Below, one piece after another: positions 1 through 8,448 of a stretch of DNA of 64,000 nucleotides. Source of the DNA: M3007 sp031373665 (lineage in GTDB: Bacteria > Bacteroidota > Bacteroidia > Chitinophagales > Saprospiraceae); assembly GCA_031373665.1 (NCBI GenBank), contig JANMMZ010000005.1, positions 1-64,000 of the forward strand, written 5' to 3'. Numbering within the stretch: the stretch's first letter is position 1; each line of letters starts with the position of its first letter. The position numbers and the translations under genes are program-made. The notes beneath the pieces are model-generated. The model was not told the origin of the DNA. It saw only the letters and a program-made list of their open reading frames with translations, and ran no database searches.

Positions 1-157
1 GCGGGCAACAAACCCCCTCTGACCAACGCAATTCTCTGACCCTCTCATAACAAAGACGGTCGTCAACTATATCTTGGATTCTGAGTAGTAGCATAATGGC
101 ACAAATGTACGTAACAACTTGGAATCATAATTGAGCCAAATATTTTATATAAAAAGC

Positions 158-1378
158 CTATTTGAAAGCGTCCAAACCCGTTATATCATGGCCCGTAATG
201 AGCAAATGTATATCGTGGGTGCCTTCGTAAGTAAGCACAGTTTCCAAATTCATCATGTGGCGCATACAAGGATATTCATTAGTGATACCCATGCCACCGT
301 GTATCTGCCGCGCCTCGCGTGCTATTGTCAAAGCCATGTGGACGTTGTTGCGCTTGGCCATCGAAATCTGTGCAGGGGTAGCGCGGCCTTCATTGGCCAA
401 CATACCCAAACGCCAAGTAAACAATTGAGCCTTGGTGATTTCGGTGATCATTTCCGCCAGTTTCTTTTGAGTCAACTGGAATCCGCCAATTGGGCGGCCA
501 AACTGAATCCGCTCTTTGGAATAGCGCAAAGCAGAGTCATAACAATCCAAAGCGGCACCTATCGCACCCCAAGCGATACCATAACGCGCTTTAGAAAGAC
601 AGGTCAATGGACCGCGAAGGCCAGTCACTCCCGGCAATATGTTTTTCTTTGGAATCCTTACGTCTTCGAAAACTAGTTCTCCAGTGATGCTGGCACGGAG
701 TGACCATTTTCCATGTATTTCAGGAGCAGTGAATCCTTTCATTCCTCTTTCAACGATCATACCAACTATGCGGCCTTCCTCGTTTTTAGCCCAAACTACG
801 GCAATATCGGCTAACGGAGAGTTGGTGATCCAAAGTTTTGCGCCATTTAAGATATAGGAATCACCATCATCTTTTATGTTGGTGGTCATGCCGCTTGGGT
901 CGGAGCCATGATCCGGCTCAGTTAGGCCGAAACACCCAATGAGTTCGCCTTTGGCCAACTTGGGTAAGTATTGGCGTTTTTGCTCTTCCGAGCCAAACTT
1001 GTAGATCGGGTACATGACTAATGAACCCTGTACAGAAGCCATAGAACGAATACCCGAATCGCCACGCTCCAATTCTTGCATGATGATACCATAGGCTACT
1101 TCATCCATACCACCACAACCATACTCTGCTGGGAGCGATGGGCCATAAGCACCGATCTCTGCCAAACCTTTGAATAAGTGCGTTGGACACTCGCCACGGT
1201 TGGAGTAATCTTCTATGATAGGGCTTACTTCAGATTTGACCCATTCTCGCACAGCATCGCGGGCAAGGAGGTGTTCTGAACTCAGCAACTCATCCATCAA
1301 ATAATAATCGTGGTGCTGATAGCGGTCTTCGCGGGCGGTGCGGGGCTTATGGGCGGTAGTATTACCGTTTTCTTGCAT
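158..1378 (-). CDS. gcdH: Glutaryl-CoA dehydrogenase-type acyl-CoA dehydrogenase
   Basis: A 406-residue FAD flavoprotein expected to oxidise and decarboxylate glutaryl-CoA to crotonyl-CoA in lysine/tryptophan breakdown. Seen: the stretch RGDSGIRSMASVQGSLVM, which is characteristic of glutaryl-CoA dehydrogenases; the acyl-CoA dehydrogenase mid-domain GCFGLTEPDHGSDP; and the C-terminal YEGTHDIH, where Glu385 is the expected catalytic base. Length is normal for the family and the ATG start fits the N-terminus. It stands alone on the minus strand, with a -7 promoter box about 77 bases upstream of the ATG. The family is sure; the exact substrate within the acyl-CoA dehydrogenases rests on the signature. 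Confidence 0.93.
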   Translation of the reverse strand: MQENGNTTAHKPRTAREDRYQHHDYYLMDELLSSEHLLARDAVREWVKSEVSPIIEDYSNRGECPTHLFKGLAEIGAYGPSLPAEYGCGGMDEVAYGIIMQELERGDSGIRSMASVQGSLVMYPIYKFGSEEQKRQYLPKLAKGELIGCFGLTEPDHGSDPSGMTTNIKDDGDSYILNGAKLWITNSPLADIAVVWAKNEEGRIVGMIVERGMKGFTAPEIHGKWSLRASITGELVFEDVRIPKKNILPGVTGLRGPLTCLSKARYGIAWGAIGAALDCYDSALRYSKERIQFGRPIGGFQLTQKKLAEMITEITKAQLFTWRLGMLANEGRATPAQISMAKRNNVHMALTIAREARQIHGGMGITNEYPCMRHMMNLETVLTYEGTHDIHLLITGHDITGLDAFK

Positions 1379-1454
1379 GGGAAATACAGTTATAAAATTT
1401 GAGTTCCGATATTCATTTTGGGCATATTGATGCTCAAAAGAATAATATCAGCTG

Positions 1455-1462
1455 CAAAATTA
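1455..1462 (-). promoter_or_regulatory. Bacteroidota -7 promoter box upstream of gcdH
   Basis: Reads TAATTTTG on the minus strand, matching the TAnnTTTG consensus. It predicts a 5' leader of roughly 70 bases. The 309-base gap 1379-1687 holds this box and the upstream region of the divergent SIMPL-like gene; I see nothing else clear in it. Confidence 0.45.
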
Positions 1463-1687
1463 AGGATAGTTTTCCGAACTATTTCAAAAAAAAGTAGTGA
1501 TTACAAATTTGTGACCAAATTATATTCTTGATTTTGTTTTGCAACTTCTTTAAAACAAAATAATATCCGTTGGGTTCTGGTAATCATATCTATTTCCAAT
1601 AAAAAGGCTAATTTGGTCGTTTCAGCATATTCTAACATCCTATGGAATGCGTATGGCGCATCCCTATTCTAAACAACAATCAAATAT

Positions 1688-2521
1688 ATGAAAAATTTTT
1701 TATTTTTTGTTGCTCTTTGCTATTCGGCTTCTTTGTTTGCTCAAGCCGAAGGCAACTATATGCAAAGGCAAAACTACAGCAATGCTAACCTCAATATACA
1801 GTATAGGTCGGTACCTAAAGCAGCCAATATCATGGATGCCAATGTGATGGAAATTAATGTCAATGCACTATCAAATCAAAAAGCGGACTCCTATACTGCT
1901 ATTTTTAACCTTATGCAACTTGGCAAAACAGCCGAAGAGACCAATACGATCATGAATACTCGATTGGATGGATTTATCGGCGAATTGAAAGCACTGGGCC
2001 TTCCAGAAAGCGATATTTATATTGATATGGTCAATTTTCTGCCTAAATATGAGTATGATGTAAGCAAAAAATTATTTTCTAATAAAACCTACACGGAGAT
2101 CCCCAAAGGGTTTGAACTTCAAAAAAATGTACACGTCCGTTACACCAATCCGAATATGCTTGATCGGATTGTGACTGCTGCAGCCAAACGCGAAATTTAT
2201 GATATTGTTAAGGTGGATTACTTTGTAAAAGAGCCGCAGGTTCATTACACAAAATTACGAGAAGAAGCCTTCAAATATTTGCTACAAATCAAAAAACAAT
2301 ACCTCGGTTTTGGTATAAAACTTGATTCTGCTTATGTGATTACAGGCGAAAACGCTTGGGTGGCCTATCCCATTAATCGGTATGAAAGTTACAAAGCGTT
2401 TAGTTCGCAGCACTTGGATAATGATGAAAAGATGAATGCTACGATCAAAAATGCCGAAAAGGCAACGGCTCGGTTTTATAATGCGGTGGCTGCTAATGTA
2501 CGATATTGTCATCAATCCTGA
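1688..2521 (+). CDS. SIMPL-like (DUF541-type) exported protein, frameshifted
   Basis: The first 277 residues of an exported protein: a signal peptide (MKNFLFFVALCYSASLFAQA) followed by a region resembling the SIMPL/DUF541 fold, including a 'GELKALGLPESDIYID' stretch and a later 'KLREEAFKYLL' helix typical of the domain's two halves. Function of the family is poorly defined; members are periplasmic or outer-membrane associated. The frame closes early at 2519-2521 after YNAVAAN. The reading frame one base on continues with sensible sequence to 2672, so the native protein is probably about 327 residues. The family call is by pattern only and moderate. Confidence 0.7.
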   Translation: MKNFLFFVALCYSASLFAQAEGNYMQRQNYSNANLNIQYRSVPKAANIMDANVMEINVNALSNQKADSYTAIFNLMQLGKTAEETNTIMNTRLDGFIGELKALGLPESDIYIDMVNFLPKYEYDVSKKLFSNKTYTEIPKGFELQKNVHVRYTNPNMLDRIVTAAAKREIYDIVKVDYFVKEPQVHYTKLREEAFKYLLQIKKQYLGFGIKLDSAYVITGENAWVAYPINRYESYKAFSSQHLDNDEKMNATIKNAEKATARFYNAVAANVRYCHQS

Positions 2522-2672
2522 AATCATTGAGCCCGCTATTCAATTTTCATATAATCTAGTAGTGCGCTTTACCATGCCGGAGCGGAAAGTACCCGTCAAA
2601 ACCGAGACTAAAAAGGAATTTATTTTAGTGACACCCACTGGAGAAGTGAAGACATTAATGATTGATAAGTAG
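2499..2672 (+). pseudogene. Frameshifted C-terminal part of the SIMPL-like gene
   Basis: Skipping one base (G2498) after codon AAT at 2495 lets the protein run on as YDIVINPEIIEPAIQFSYNL and then VVRFTMPERKVPV... to a TAA at 2670-2672. This tail is hydrophobic/strand-like, in keeping with a C-terminal beta segment, and has no start of its own that makes sense. I see no slippery heptamer that would suggest programmed frameshifting, so a sequencing/assembly indel or a real loss-of-function mutation is more likely. Confidence 0.6.
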
Positions 2673-2727
2673 TAGGGTCGTTATGGTGGCTAGAGGCGAA
2701 GGATTCTAGTCTCCATGATCACAGGGA

Positions 2728-3966
2728 TTAACCCTCTTTAAATGGGCGGCGCGGCACCCATTCTTCTGTGGGCTTGAGGTATTCTAAAATGCGACCTGCG
2801 AAGCGGTTGGCAAAACTGTTTTGGTGCCTAAGGTAACACCAGAGGTCATGCGCTTCGGCTCCGACCGAACTCTTTATTTCGAGGGCTGTCCGTGCAAAAA
2901 CAATGCGGTGGCTTTGGTATGATAAACCTACCTTAACCATGTCATAAAGACAATTCAGGTAAAGTTGGAATTCGTGGTTGAGGGTTTTGTCATAGCCCAA
3001 AAAATGGGCTTCCATTTCATGGTGATTCTTGATTGTGGTATAATATGCGACCAATTTACCCTCCATATAATAACCAAACATCCGAAAACACTCATCCAAG
3101 TCTTTTTTCAGGCCAAGCAGGTAATACTGGTTCAGATCTACCATATTAAAGCCTGCATTATTGGCTACTTCTTTGTATAATTCATAGATTCTGGGCAGTT
3201 CGTTTTCAATATCATGGCGGCCTAATTCTCGTTTTTCAATGCCTTCGCTTTTTTTGAAAGCGCGTTTGGCGCGGGTACGGTATTTGGTGGACATAGCGCC
3301 AATATAGTCATCAAAATCGCGGTAGGGGAGATCCAACACCATATTTGGTTGGATCAAAAATTCCGTAAATCCTTTGTCTATGAGTAAAGTCCCTTGAGTC
3401 TTTTGTTGTGGCTCATCCATATCTTTTACCAAGATCACAGGCATTTTGATGCCCTCTTTGCTCAAGGTATCTACTACTTCATCTAAGGCCTTTTCCAAGT
3501 GATCCATAGCCGCCAGTTTACTGATCTTCTGATCATCAAACCAATAACCGTGCTCGCCAGTTAGTAGCATATTACCACAAATTAGTATGTCGGCAGCGGC
3601 TTTTCCCGCAACCCATTTTTTAAACCAAAGTGACAACCCATTAAAAAAACAGGGTTCTTTTCCTGTGGGGGCGAGATCGGCAATATTATCATCGCCTTTA
3701 AAATACTTGATCTGGCAAAGTGCCACCCCTGTAGGCGTTGACCCTTGATGAAATACCAAATATGCGAAGCGCATGCCTTCTGGCGGGTGAGCCTCCACAA
3801 TCGCCAAATAAGGGCGTTGAAGAAAAATATTGTCTGGTGGAGCCGCAGCATCCCAATCAGCCCCGGCTGTATGGATACTCCTATACAGGGTATAGCCAAC
3901 CTCAGTGGATACTGAGTCAGGAATAGTTTGTGTCTTTTTTTTTGCAGCGGGTAGTGTTGCGCACAT
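2728..3966 (-). CDS. GNAT/FemAB-like acyltransferase
   Basis: A 412-residue protein with a GNAT-type acyltransferase C-terminal half (about residues 210-380): basic 'STKYRTRAKRAFKKSEG', the 'FRMFGYYMEGKLVAYYTTI' strand pair and a helix following a conserved-looking 'HFLGYDK'. The layout resembles the acetyltransferase-6/BioF2-like group related to FemAB ligases. Substrate unknown. It begins 43 bases after the pyrophosphatase stop on the same strand, so the two may be co-transcribed. No signal peptide is visible, so it is probably cytoplasmic. The broad superfamily is likely; a specific role is not supported. Confidence 0.7.
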   Translation of the reverse strand: MCATLPAAKKKTQTIPDSVSTEVGYTLYRSIHTAGADWDAAAPPDNIFLQRPYLAIVEAHPPEGMRFAYLVFHQGSTPTGVALCQIKYFKGDDNIADLAPTGKEPCFFNGLSLWFKKWVAGKAAADILICGNMLLTGEHGYWFDDQKISKLAAMDHLEKALDEVVDTLSKEGIKMPVILVKDMDEPQQKTQGTLLIDKGFTEFLIQPNMVLDLPYRDFDDYIGAMSTKYRTRAKRAFKKSEGIEKRELGRHDIENELPRIYELYKEVANNAGFNMVDLNQYYLLGLKKDLDECFRMFGYYMEGKLVAYYTTIKNHHEMEAHFLGYDKTLNHEFQLYLNCLYDMVKVGLSYQSHRIVFARTALEIKSSVGAEAHDLWCYLRHQNSFANRFAGRILEYLKPTEEWVPRRPFKEG

Positions 3967-4009
3967 AAGAACGATGAAACACGAATTTGTTTAAAAGGTT
4001 TTTGCGCAG

Positions 4010-4543
4010 TTAAATCTGCCATTTTTTGACTTCCTGAATCGCTGCTTTTTCATCAGCCCAACCCATGACGGTCATGGTACCTAGGCCATCATAATACATG
4101 AAAAACAATTCGATAATATGCCTAATAGCACTGTAATCACGCTGAAACGAATCCCAAGAAGTGGCCTTGATGATCCGCTTGGATGCATCTACAGGAATCG
4201 CCAATACTTTGTGATCCAATTCGCCTAAATCTTTGAGCATGAGTAGGCCAATGGGCATTATCTCAACCACCGAACCTGTTGGGACATGCTCGGCTAACAG
4301 CAGCACATCCAATGGATCGCCATCGCCATCCCGTTCCTTATCCATTTTGGTAGAAGGCACAAAACCATAATTGATGGGATACGACATAAAATCAATCCTA
4401 CGTATTTGGCCATCGCGGATGTCTGGCTCAAACTTAAAGAGTTGCTTATTGTACTCATATTTGGTATTGGTGCCAGCGGGTATTTCTATGACCCCATGTA
4501 GGTGGCCATGTTCCGAAAAAGTGGGTAAGGCTAAGTGATTCAT
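4010..4543 (-). CDS. ppa: Inorganic pyrophosphatase (family I)
   Basis: A 177-residue soluble enzyme hydrolysing pyrophosphate to phosphate, which pulls nucleotide and amino-acid activation reactions forward. The family I signature DGDGDPLDVLLL supplies the metal-binding aspartates, preceded by the substrate-binding 'IEIPAGTNTKYEY' and 'YPINYGFVPST'. Length is normal for bacterial hexameric enzymes. It starts downstream of the terminator hairpin that ends the response-regulator gene, so it should have its own promoter, though no clear -7 box is seen. Confidence 0.95.
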   Translation of the reverse strand: MNHLALPTFSEHGHLHGVIEIPAGTNTKYEYNKQLFKFEPDIRDGQIRRIDFMSYPINYGFVPSTKMDKERDGDGDPLDVLLLAEHVPTGSVVEIMPIGLLMLKDLGELDHKVLAIPVDASKRIIKATSWDSFQRDYSAIRHIIELFFMYYDGLGTMTVMGWADEKAAIQEVKKWQI

Positions 4544-4555
4544 AATATTAGGTGT

Positions 4556-4595
4556 AAAAAAAGGGTTAGCGTTTTTTAAAAAATGCTAACCCTTT
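4556..4595 (-). terminator. Intrinsic terminator after the response regulator
   Basis: Arms AAAGGGTTAGC and GCTAACCCTTT pair around an A/T-rich centre. In the minus-strand direction the hairpin is followed by a run of seven T residues. It lies 12 bases beyond the response-regulator stop and just upstream of ppa. Confidence 0.85.
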
Positions 4596-4607
4596 ATTCG
4601 AAGTCTT

Positions 4608-5336
4608 TTAAGCAACCATGTCTTTCAACAACAATTGAAATCCATTGCCGTGGATGTTGACAATCTCAATGGATGGGTCTTTAGATAAGTATTTGCGAAG
4701 TTTTGTCACAAATACATCCATAGATCTTGCAGTGAAATAAGTGTCTTCGTGCCAGATTTTAGTGAGTGCTTCCGAACGTGGAGTTACATCATTAATGTAT
4801 TTACAGAAGAGTTTCAGCAATTCTGCTTCTTTTGGGCTTAGTTTCCAGTTGTTCTCCTCCCCGGGTATGACCTCATTGAAGGTCAAGATACGAAGGGGAT
4901 AGTTAAAATGAAACTTGCCGATGTGGTATTCCCGTTGGTCGTCGCGAGGATCGGGGGCTTTATTGACACGTTTTAGTACGGCCTGAATCCGAAGCAATAA
5001 TTCTTCGGAGTTAAAAGGCTTAGAAATATAGTCGTCGGCTCCTAATTTGAACCCTTGCAATACATCTTCCTTCATGGTTTTAGCCGTTAGAAAGATGATG
5101 GGTACTTCCGTATTGCGTTCCCTGACTTCTCTAGCGAGTGTGAAACCGTCCTTTCGGGGCATCATCACATCAAAAACACAGAGGTCAAAATTATTTTTAC
5201 GAAAGGCTTCTAATCCCAAGACACCATCCACTGCGAGGGTTACCTCATAGTCATGCATTTCGAGATAAGAACGGAGGACATCACCAAAATTTTGGTCGTC
5301 CTCTACTAGTAAGATTTTGTAAGTTGCACCAGCCAT
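4608..5336 (-). CDS. OmpR/PhoB-type response regulator
   Basis: A 242-residue two-component regulator. The receiver domain (residues 5-120) has the acidic pair D13/D14, phospho-acceptor D56 in CVFDVMMPRKDG, T84 and K106. The C-terminal winged helix (about 140-238) has the 'LSPKEAELLKLFCKYIND' and 'RSMDVFVTKLRKYL' helices of the Trans_Reg_C DNA-binding domain. No histidine kinase is adjacent, so its partner is encoded elsewhere (orphan regulator). A strong terminator follows it. The target genes cannot be read from the sequence. Confidence 0.93.
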   Translation of the reverse strand: MAGATYKILLVEDDQNFGDVLRSYLEMHDYEVTLAVDGVLGLEAFRKNNFDLCVFDVMMPRKDGFTLAREVRERNTEVPIIFLTAKTMKEDVLQGFKLGADDYISKPFNSEELLLRIQAVLKRVNKAPDPRDDQREYHIGKFHFNYPLRILTFNEVIPGEENNWKLSPKEAELLKLFCKYINDVTPRSEALTKIWHEDTYFTARSMDVFVTKLRKYLSKDPSIEIVNIHGNGFQLLLKDMVA

Positions 5337-5469
5337 ACAGCAGTCGGTTTGTGAGTACGTGAGCAGTTAAATGTAGATAGGATAGATTACTTAGTTTCAA
5401 AGTGTCAATGCATACAACGCAATACCAGCGTACTTAGGTATGTGAATGGGTGAATAGGCTGAAAAAATG

Positions 5470-6507
5470 TTAAGAAATTTTTGCTAGGATCTGTTTTACC
5501 AAGATTGGCCCACGGTAAATAAAACCCGTATATAGCTGAATCAAGTTGGCTCCAGCATCCATCATTTGTTGGGCTGTCTCCGCAGAATCAATGCCCCCTA
5601 CGCCTATAATGACGGCCTCTTTACCCAGTTTATGGCGCATATAGTGCACTACTTCGACTGATCTTAGGTGTAAGGGTTTGCCACTAAGCCCCCCGGCACC
5701 AATAGATTCTATTTGCGTTAAGGAGGTATTTAAGTGTGCCCTCGAAATGGTTGTATTGGTTGCAATAATGCCACTAAGTTTTGTTTCAGTAACAATATCA
5801 GCAATATCATCCAATTGCTCTTGGGTAAGATCAGGCGCAATCTTCAGCAAAATGGGCTTGTGCTTTGTATGACTTACATTTAGGCTTTGTAAATGCTTCA
5901 AAAGGTGGGTCAGGGGTTCTTTTTCTTGCAAGGCCCTCAGATTGGGGGTATTGGGCGAACTAACATTCACTACAAAATAATCCACCCAAGGGAATAAAGC
6001 AATGAAGCATTTAGCATAATCATCCACAGCCTTGTCATTGGGCGTATCTTTATTTTTCCCAATATTGCCACCTATGATTAGGGTACTACTCGGCTTGGTA
6101 TCCCGTAATGTTTTCAAACGGCCTACTAGTGCATCCAAACCCTCATTGTTGAAGCCCATTCTATTGATCAATGCTTCATCAGCAGGCAATCGGAATAGGC
6201 GTGGCTGTGGGCTGCCTATTTGAGGCACTGGGGTCACTGTACCTACCTCTATGAATCCAAAACCAAGTGCAGAAAGCCCCACAACATGCTTTGCATCTTT
6301 GTCAAAGCCAGCTGCCAACCCAACAGGGTTGGGAAATATAACCCCCATCACTTCATGTTGCAAGCGAGGGTGTGAATAACCAAAAAAATACTGTAAAAAT
6401 CTTCTCCCTACTCCAAAAGAGACCACAAAATCTAAACACCACATAGTAATGCGATGTGCTTGCTCAGGAGAAAAAAGGAAAATAATTGGTTTTAATACTG
6501 AATACAT
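5470..6507 (-). CDS. pyrD: Dihydroorotate dehydrogenase (quinone), class 2
   Basis: A 345-residue FMN enzyme of pyrimidine synthesis, oxidising dihydroorotate to orotate with electrons passed to quinone. The N-terminal helical extension typical of the membrane-associated class 2 enzymes is present, then 'GLAAGFDKDA', the catalytic-serine stretch NVSSPNTPNLRALQ, 'IATNTT' and the phosphate-binding 'GVGGIDSAETAQQMMDAGA'. Length matches class 2. A tandem 27-bp repeat lies between it and the barrel gene upstream on the same strand. Confidence 0.95.
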   Translation of the reverse strand: MYSVLKPIIFLFSPEQAHRITMWCLDFVVSFGVGRRFLQYFFGYSHPRLQHEVMGVIFPNPVGLAAGFDKDAKHVVGLSALGFGFIEVGTVTPVPQIGSPQPRLFRLPADEALINRMGFNNEGLDALVGRLKTLRDTKPSSTLIIGGNIGKNKDTPNDKAVDDYAKCFIALFPWVDYFVVNVSSPNTPNLRALQEKEPLTHLLKHLQSLNVSHTKHKPILLKIAPDLTQEQLDDIADIVTETKLSGIIATNTTISRAHLNTSLTQIESIGAGGLSGKPLHLRSVEVVHYMRHKLGKEAVIIGVGGIDSAETAQQMMDAGANLIQLYTGFIYRGPILVKQILAKIS

Positions 6508-6532
6508 GATTATCGTTTCGATTGATGGCCTG

Positions 6533-6586
6533 TTTTAGGTTACACTATGGCCACACCCATTTTAGGCTACACTATAGCCACGCCCA
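6533..6586. repeat. Two tandem copies of a 27-bp repeat
   Basis: Units 6533-6559 and 6560-6586 are directly adjacent and differ at three positions; both read TTTTAGGyTACACTATrGCC followed by ACrCCCA. They fill most of the gap between the DUF6089-like gene and pyrD. Purpose unknown; could be a short dispersed repeat or a small RNA-level signal. Confidence 0.75.
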
Positions 6587-6595
6587 ATTGTTGTA

Positions 6596-7297
6596 TTACT
6601 TTCTATGTCGAGGTTTGCCAAGTATAAAAGAAATGGTGGTTCCCGCAAAATAATACCAATCTGGATTATTGGGATTGCCATTTACTTTGACACCATCAAG
6701 ATCATCGGAAAAAACGGGTCGCCATCCACCTTCAACGCCTATAATAAGGTAATCAAAAACATCAAAATTTATACCGACACCGATGGGGGCCAATAAAAAA
6801 CGTTTTTGCAACCCTTCTTCCGGTAAAGGTACTTTTAGGATATCATTTCTTAGTTCAGCGGGACCATAATACTCCGTTTCTGGATCGGCAAAAGTAATGC
6901 CTGGGCCACCAAAAATATAGGGAGATACACGGAAACTATGTAACCCTGTCTTAGAAAATCGTTCTCGCCCCCACGGGTGATACTCAGCCACTAAACCCAC
7001 CTCGACAATATTGGTCGAGAACCGAAAGTAGCGTCCTTTCAGGGCTTCGGAATGGGAATCGTCGCCACCAATAGAACCAGCATAGCCGTGGACTCGAAGT
7101 TTGAATTTTGTATTAAAATTATAGCGCACATAAGCACCAAACCCCGGCAGTATTTCCTTGGGGTCAATGATAGATTCAGTTAAGTCGCCGGAATAAGTGG
7201 TTACTCCAAACAAAAAACCTGAATCAAAGTAAGAACCATTTTGGGTATTGGCTCTAAAGGCAGTAAAAATAAAAAGGATTAATAATGTATTTTTCAT
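6596..7297 (-). CDS. DUF6089-like outer-membrane beta-barrel protein
   Basis: A 233-residue exported protein with a short signal peptide (MKNTLLILFIFTAFRANTQN) and alternating-hydrophobicity strands such as 'GFGAYVRYNFNTKFKLRVHG' and 'LIIGVEGGWRPVF', ending in a strand plus basic tail, as in small outer-membrane porin-like barrels. The start 'FDSGFLFGVTTYSGDLTE' resembles the DUF6089 family, which is common in Bacteroidota and of unknown function. It precedes pyrD on the same strand with an 88-base gap containing a tandem repeat. Barrel nature is likely, exact family moderate. Confidence 0.72.
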   Translation of the reverse strand: MKNTLLILFIFTAFRANTQNGSYFDSGFLFGVTTYSGDLTESIIDPKEILPGFGAYVRYNFNTKFKLRVHGYAGSIGGDDSHSEALKGRYFRFSTNIVEVGLVAEYHPWGRERFSKTGLHSFRVSPYIFGGPGITFADPETEYYGPAELRNDILKVPLPEEGLQKRFLLAPIGVGINFDVFDYLIIGVEGGWRPVFSDDLDGVKVNGNPNNPDWYYFAGTTISFILGKPRHRK

Positions 7298-7431
7298 ATA
7301 AAATGAAGGACTGAGTTCTTAGTAAAGCGCAAAGAACGTTATTTTAGTGCTTACCTATGTACGGGAGTGTCAAATTAACCATTTTAATTTGAAAAAATAG
7401 AGATGCGCATGTATTTCAAGTGTAACGTAAC

Positions 7432-7439
7432 TACCTTTG
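7432..7439 (+). promoter_or_regulatory. -7 promoter box for tatC
   Basis: TACCTTTG matches TAnnTTTG. A TTG codon at 7437 that opens the same frame lies inside this box, so translation should start at the ATG at 7494, not there. Confidence 0.55.
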
Positions 7440-7493
7440 CTCGGTCAAACATCAATATTTTCAATAAATCCGGTACTTAAGCAGATAAACAAT

Positions 7494-8390
7494 ATGCCAC
7501 TCGATCAATTACATGAACAAGAACGAAATGAGTCAGGTCGCGGAGAGATGTCGTTTTTTGATCATATTACGGAACTGCGTACGCATATTTTAAGGGCGGT
7601 TGCTTGTATATTTGCGACGGGATTGGTCTTTTTTATCAAGAAAGACTGGGCTGAAAGCATTATTTTTGGCCCTAAGAATGAGAATTTCTTGACATACCGT
7701 GTGCTTTGTAGTGCCTCCAAGCAATTTGGTTTGGGGGAGAGTATGTGTTTTAAACCCACTAACTTTGAAGTATTCACCCGCGACCTTGGCGGCCCACTGA
7801 TGCAGCACTTATTTCTTTCCTTTTGGTTAGGTGTTATTTGCTCTTTTCCACTTATTTTCTGGGAGTTTTGGAAGTTTATTAGTCCAGGTTTGCATGATCA
7901 TGAGCGTAAGGTTGTTCGGGGCATTGTAGGGATTTGCACTATTTTATTTATGCTTGGGGTGGCGTTTGGGTATTATATTATTGCTCCATTTTCGATCAAT
8001 TTTTTGGCTAGTTATTCCTTTGGTGAAGTAAAATCCACCTCTACATTGGATTCTTACGTCACCTATATGACGATGTTTACGATACCTACGGGATTAATTT
8101 TTGAAATGCCTGTGATTGCATATTTTTTGGCTAGGGTAGGTGTTATTGATGCCCAATTCATGCGGTCATATCGGCGGCATGCCATCCTAGGCATCTTAAT
8201 TGTAGCGGCTATTATTACACCACCGGACGTGCTATCACAAACTTTGGTATCTATTCCGCTCTACGTTTTATATGAATTGAGCATCAAGGTAGTGGCTAGG
8301 GTACAAAAAAACCGCGAAAAGGCATTGGCTTTAGAAGAAGCCCGTAGTAAAATGCCCATAAAAACAGAATATGGCGATGATGGAGCGTAA
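7494..8390 (+). CDS. tatC: Twin-arginine translocase subunit TatC
   Basis: A 298-residue inner-membrane protein that recognises twin-arginine signal peptides and forms the Tat export pore with TatA. It begins with the family hallmark 'MSFFDHITELRTHILRAV', followed by the expected six membrane segments, the periplasmic 'FWEFWKFISPGLHDHERK' motif, and 'ITPPDVLSQTLVSIPLYVLYE' near the end. I chose the ATG at 7494 because the in-frame TTG further upstream falls in the -7 promoter box. No tatA is adjacent. Confidence 0.95.
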   Translation: MPLDQLHEQERNESGRGEMSFFDHITELRTHILRAVACIFATGLVFFIKKDWAESIIFGPKNENFLTYRVLCSASKQFGLGESMCFKPTNFEVFTRDLGGPLMQHLFLSFWLGVICSFPLIFWEFWKFISPGLHDHERKVVRGIVGICTILFMLGVAFGYYIIAPFSINFLASYSFGEVKSTSTLDSYVTYMTMFTIPTGLIFEMPVIAYFLARVGVIDAQFMRSYRRHAILGILIVAAIITPPDVLSQTLVSIPLYVLYELSIKVVARVQKNREKALALEEARSKMPIKTEYGDDGA

Positions 8391-8448
8391 CCAATAAAGC
8401 CTCCCCTCGTAGGGCCCTGATCATTCACTGTCTAATTTTCCAACTAGT

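Noticed and set aside
131..676. Open frame of 181 codons on the plus strand
   Set aside because: Lies wholly against gcdH, has TTG start and no recognisable features; it is a shadow of the real gene.
2485..2505. Programmed ribosomal frameshift
   Set aside because: No slippery heptamer or downstream structure was found; an indel is simpler.
7437..7493. N-terminal extension of TatC from a TTG codon
   Set aside because: The TTG is within the -7 promoter box, and TatC homology begins after the ATG at 7494.
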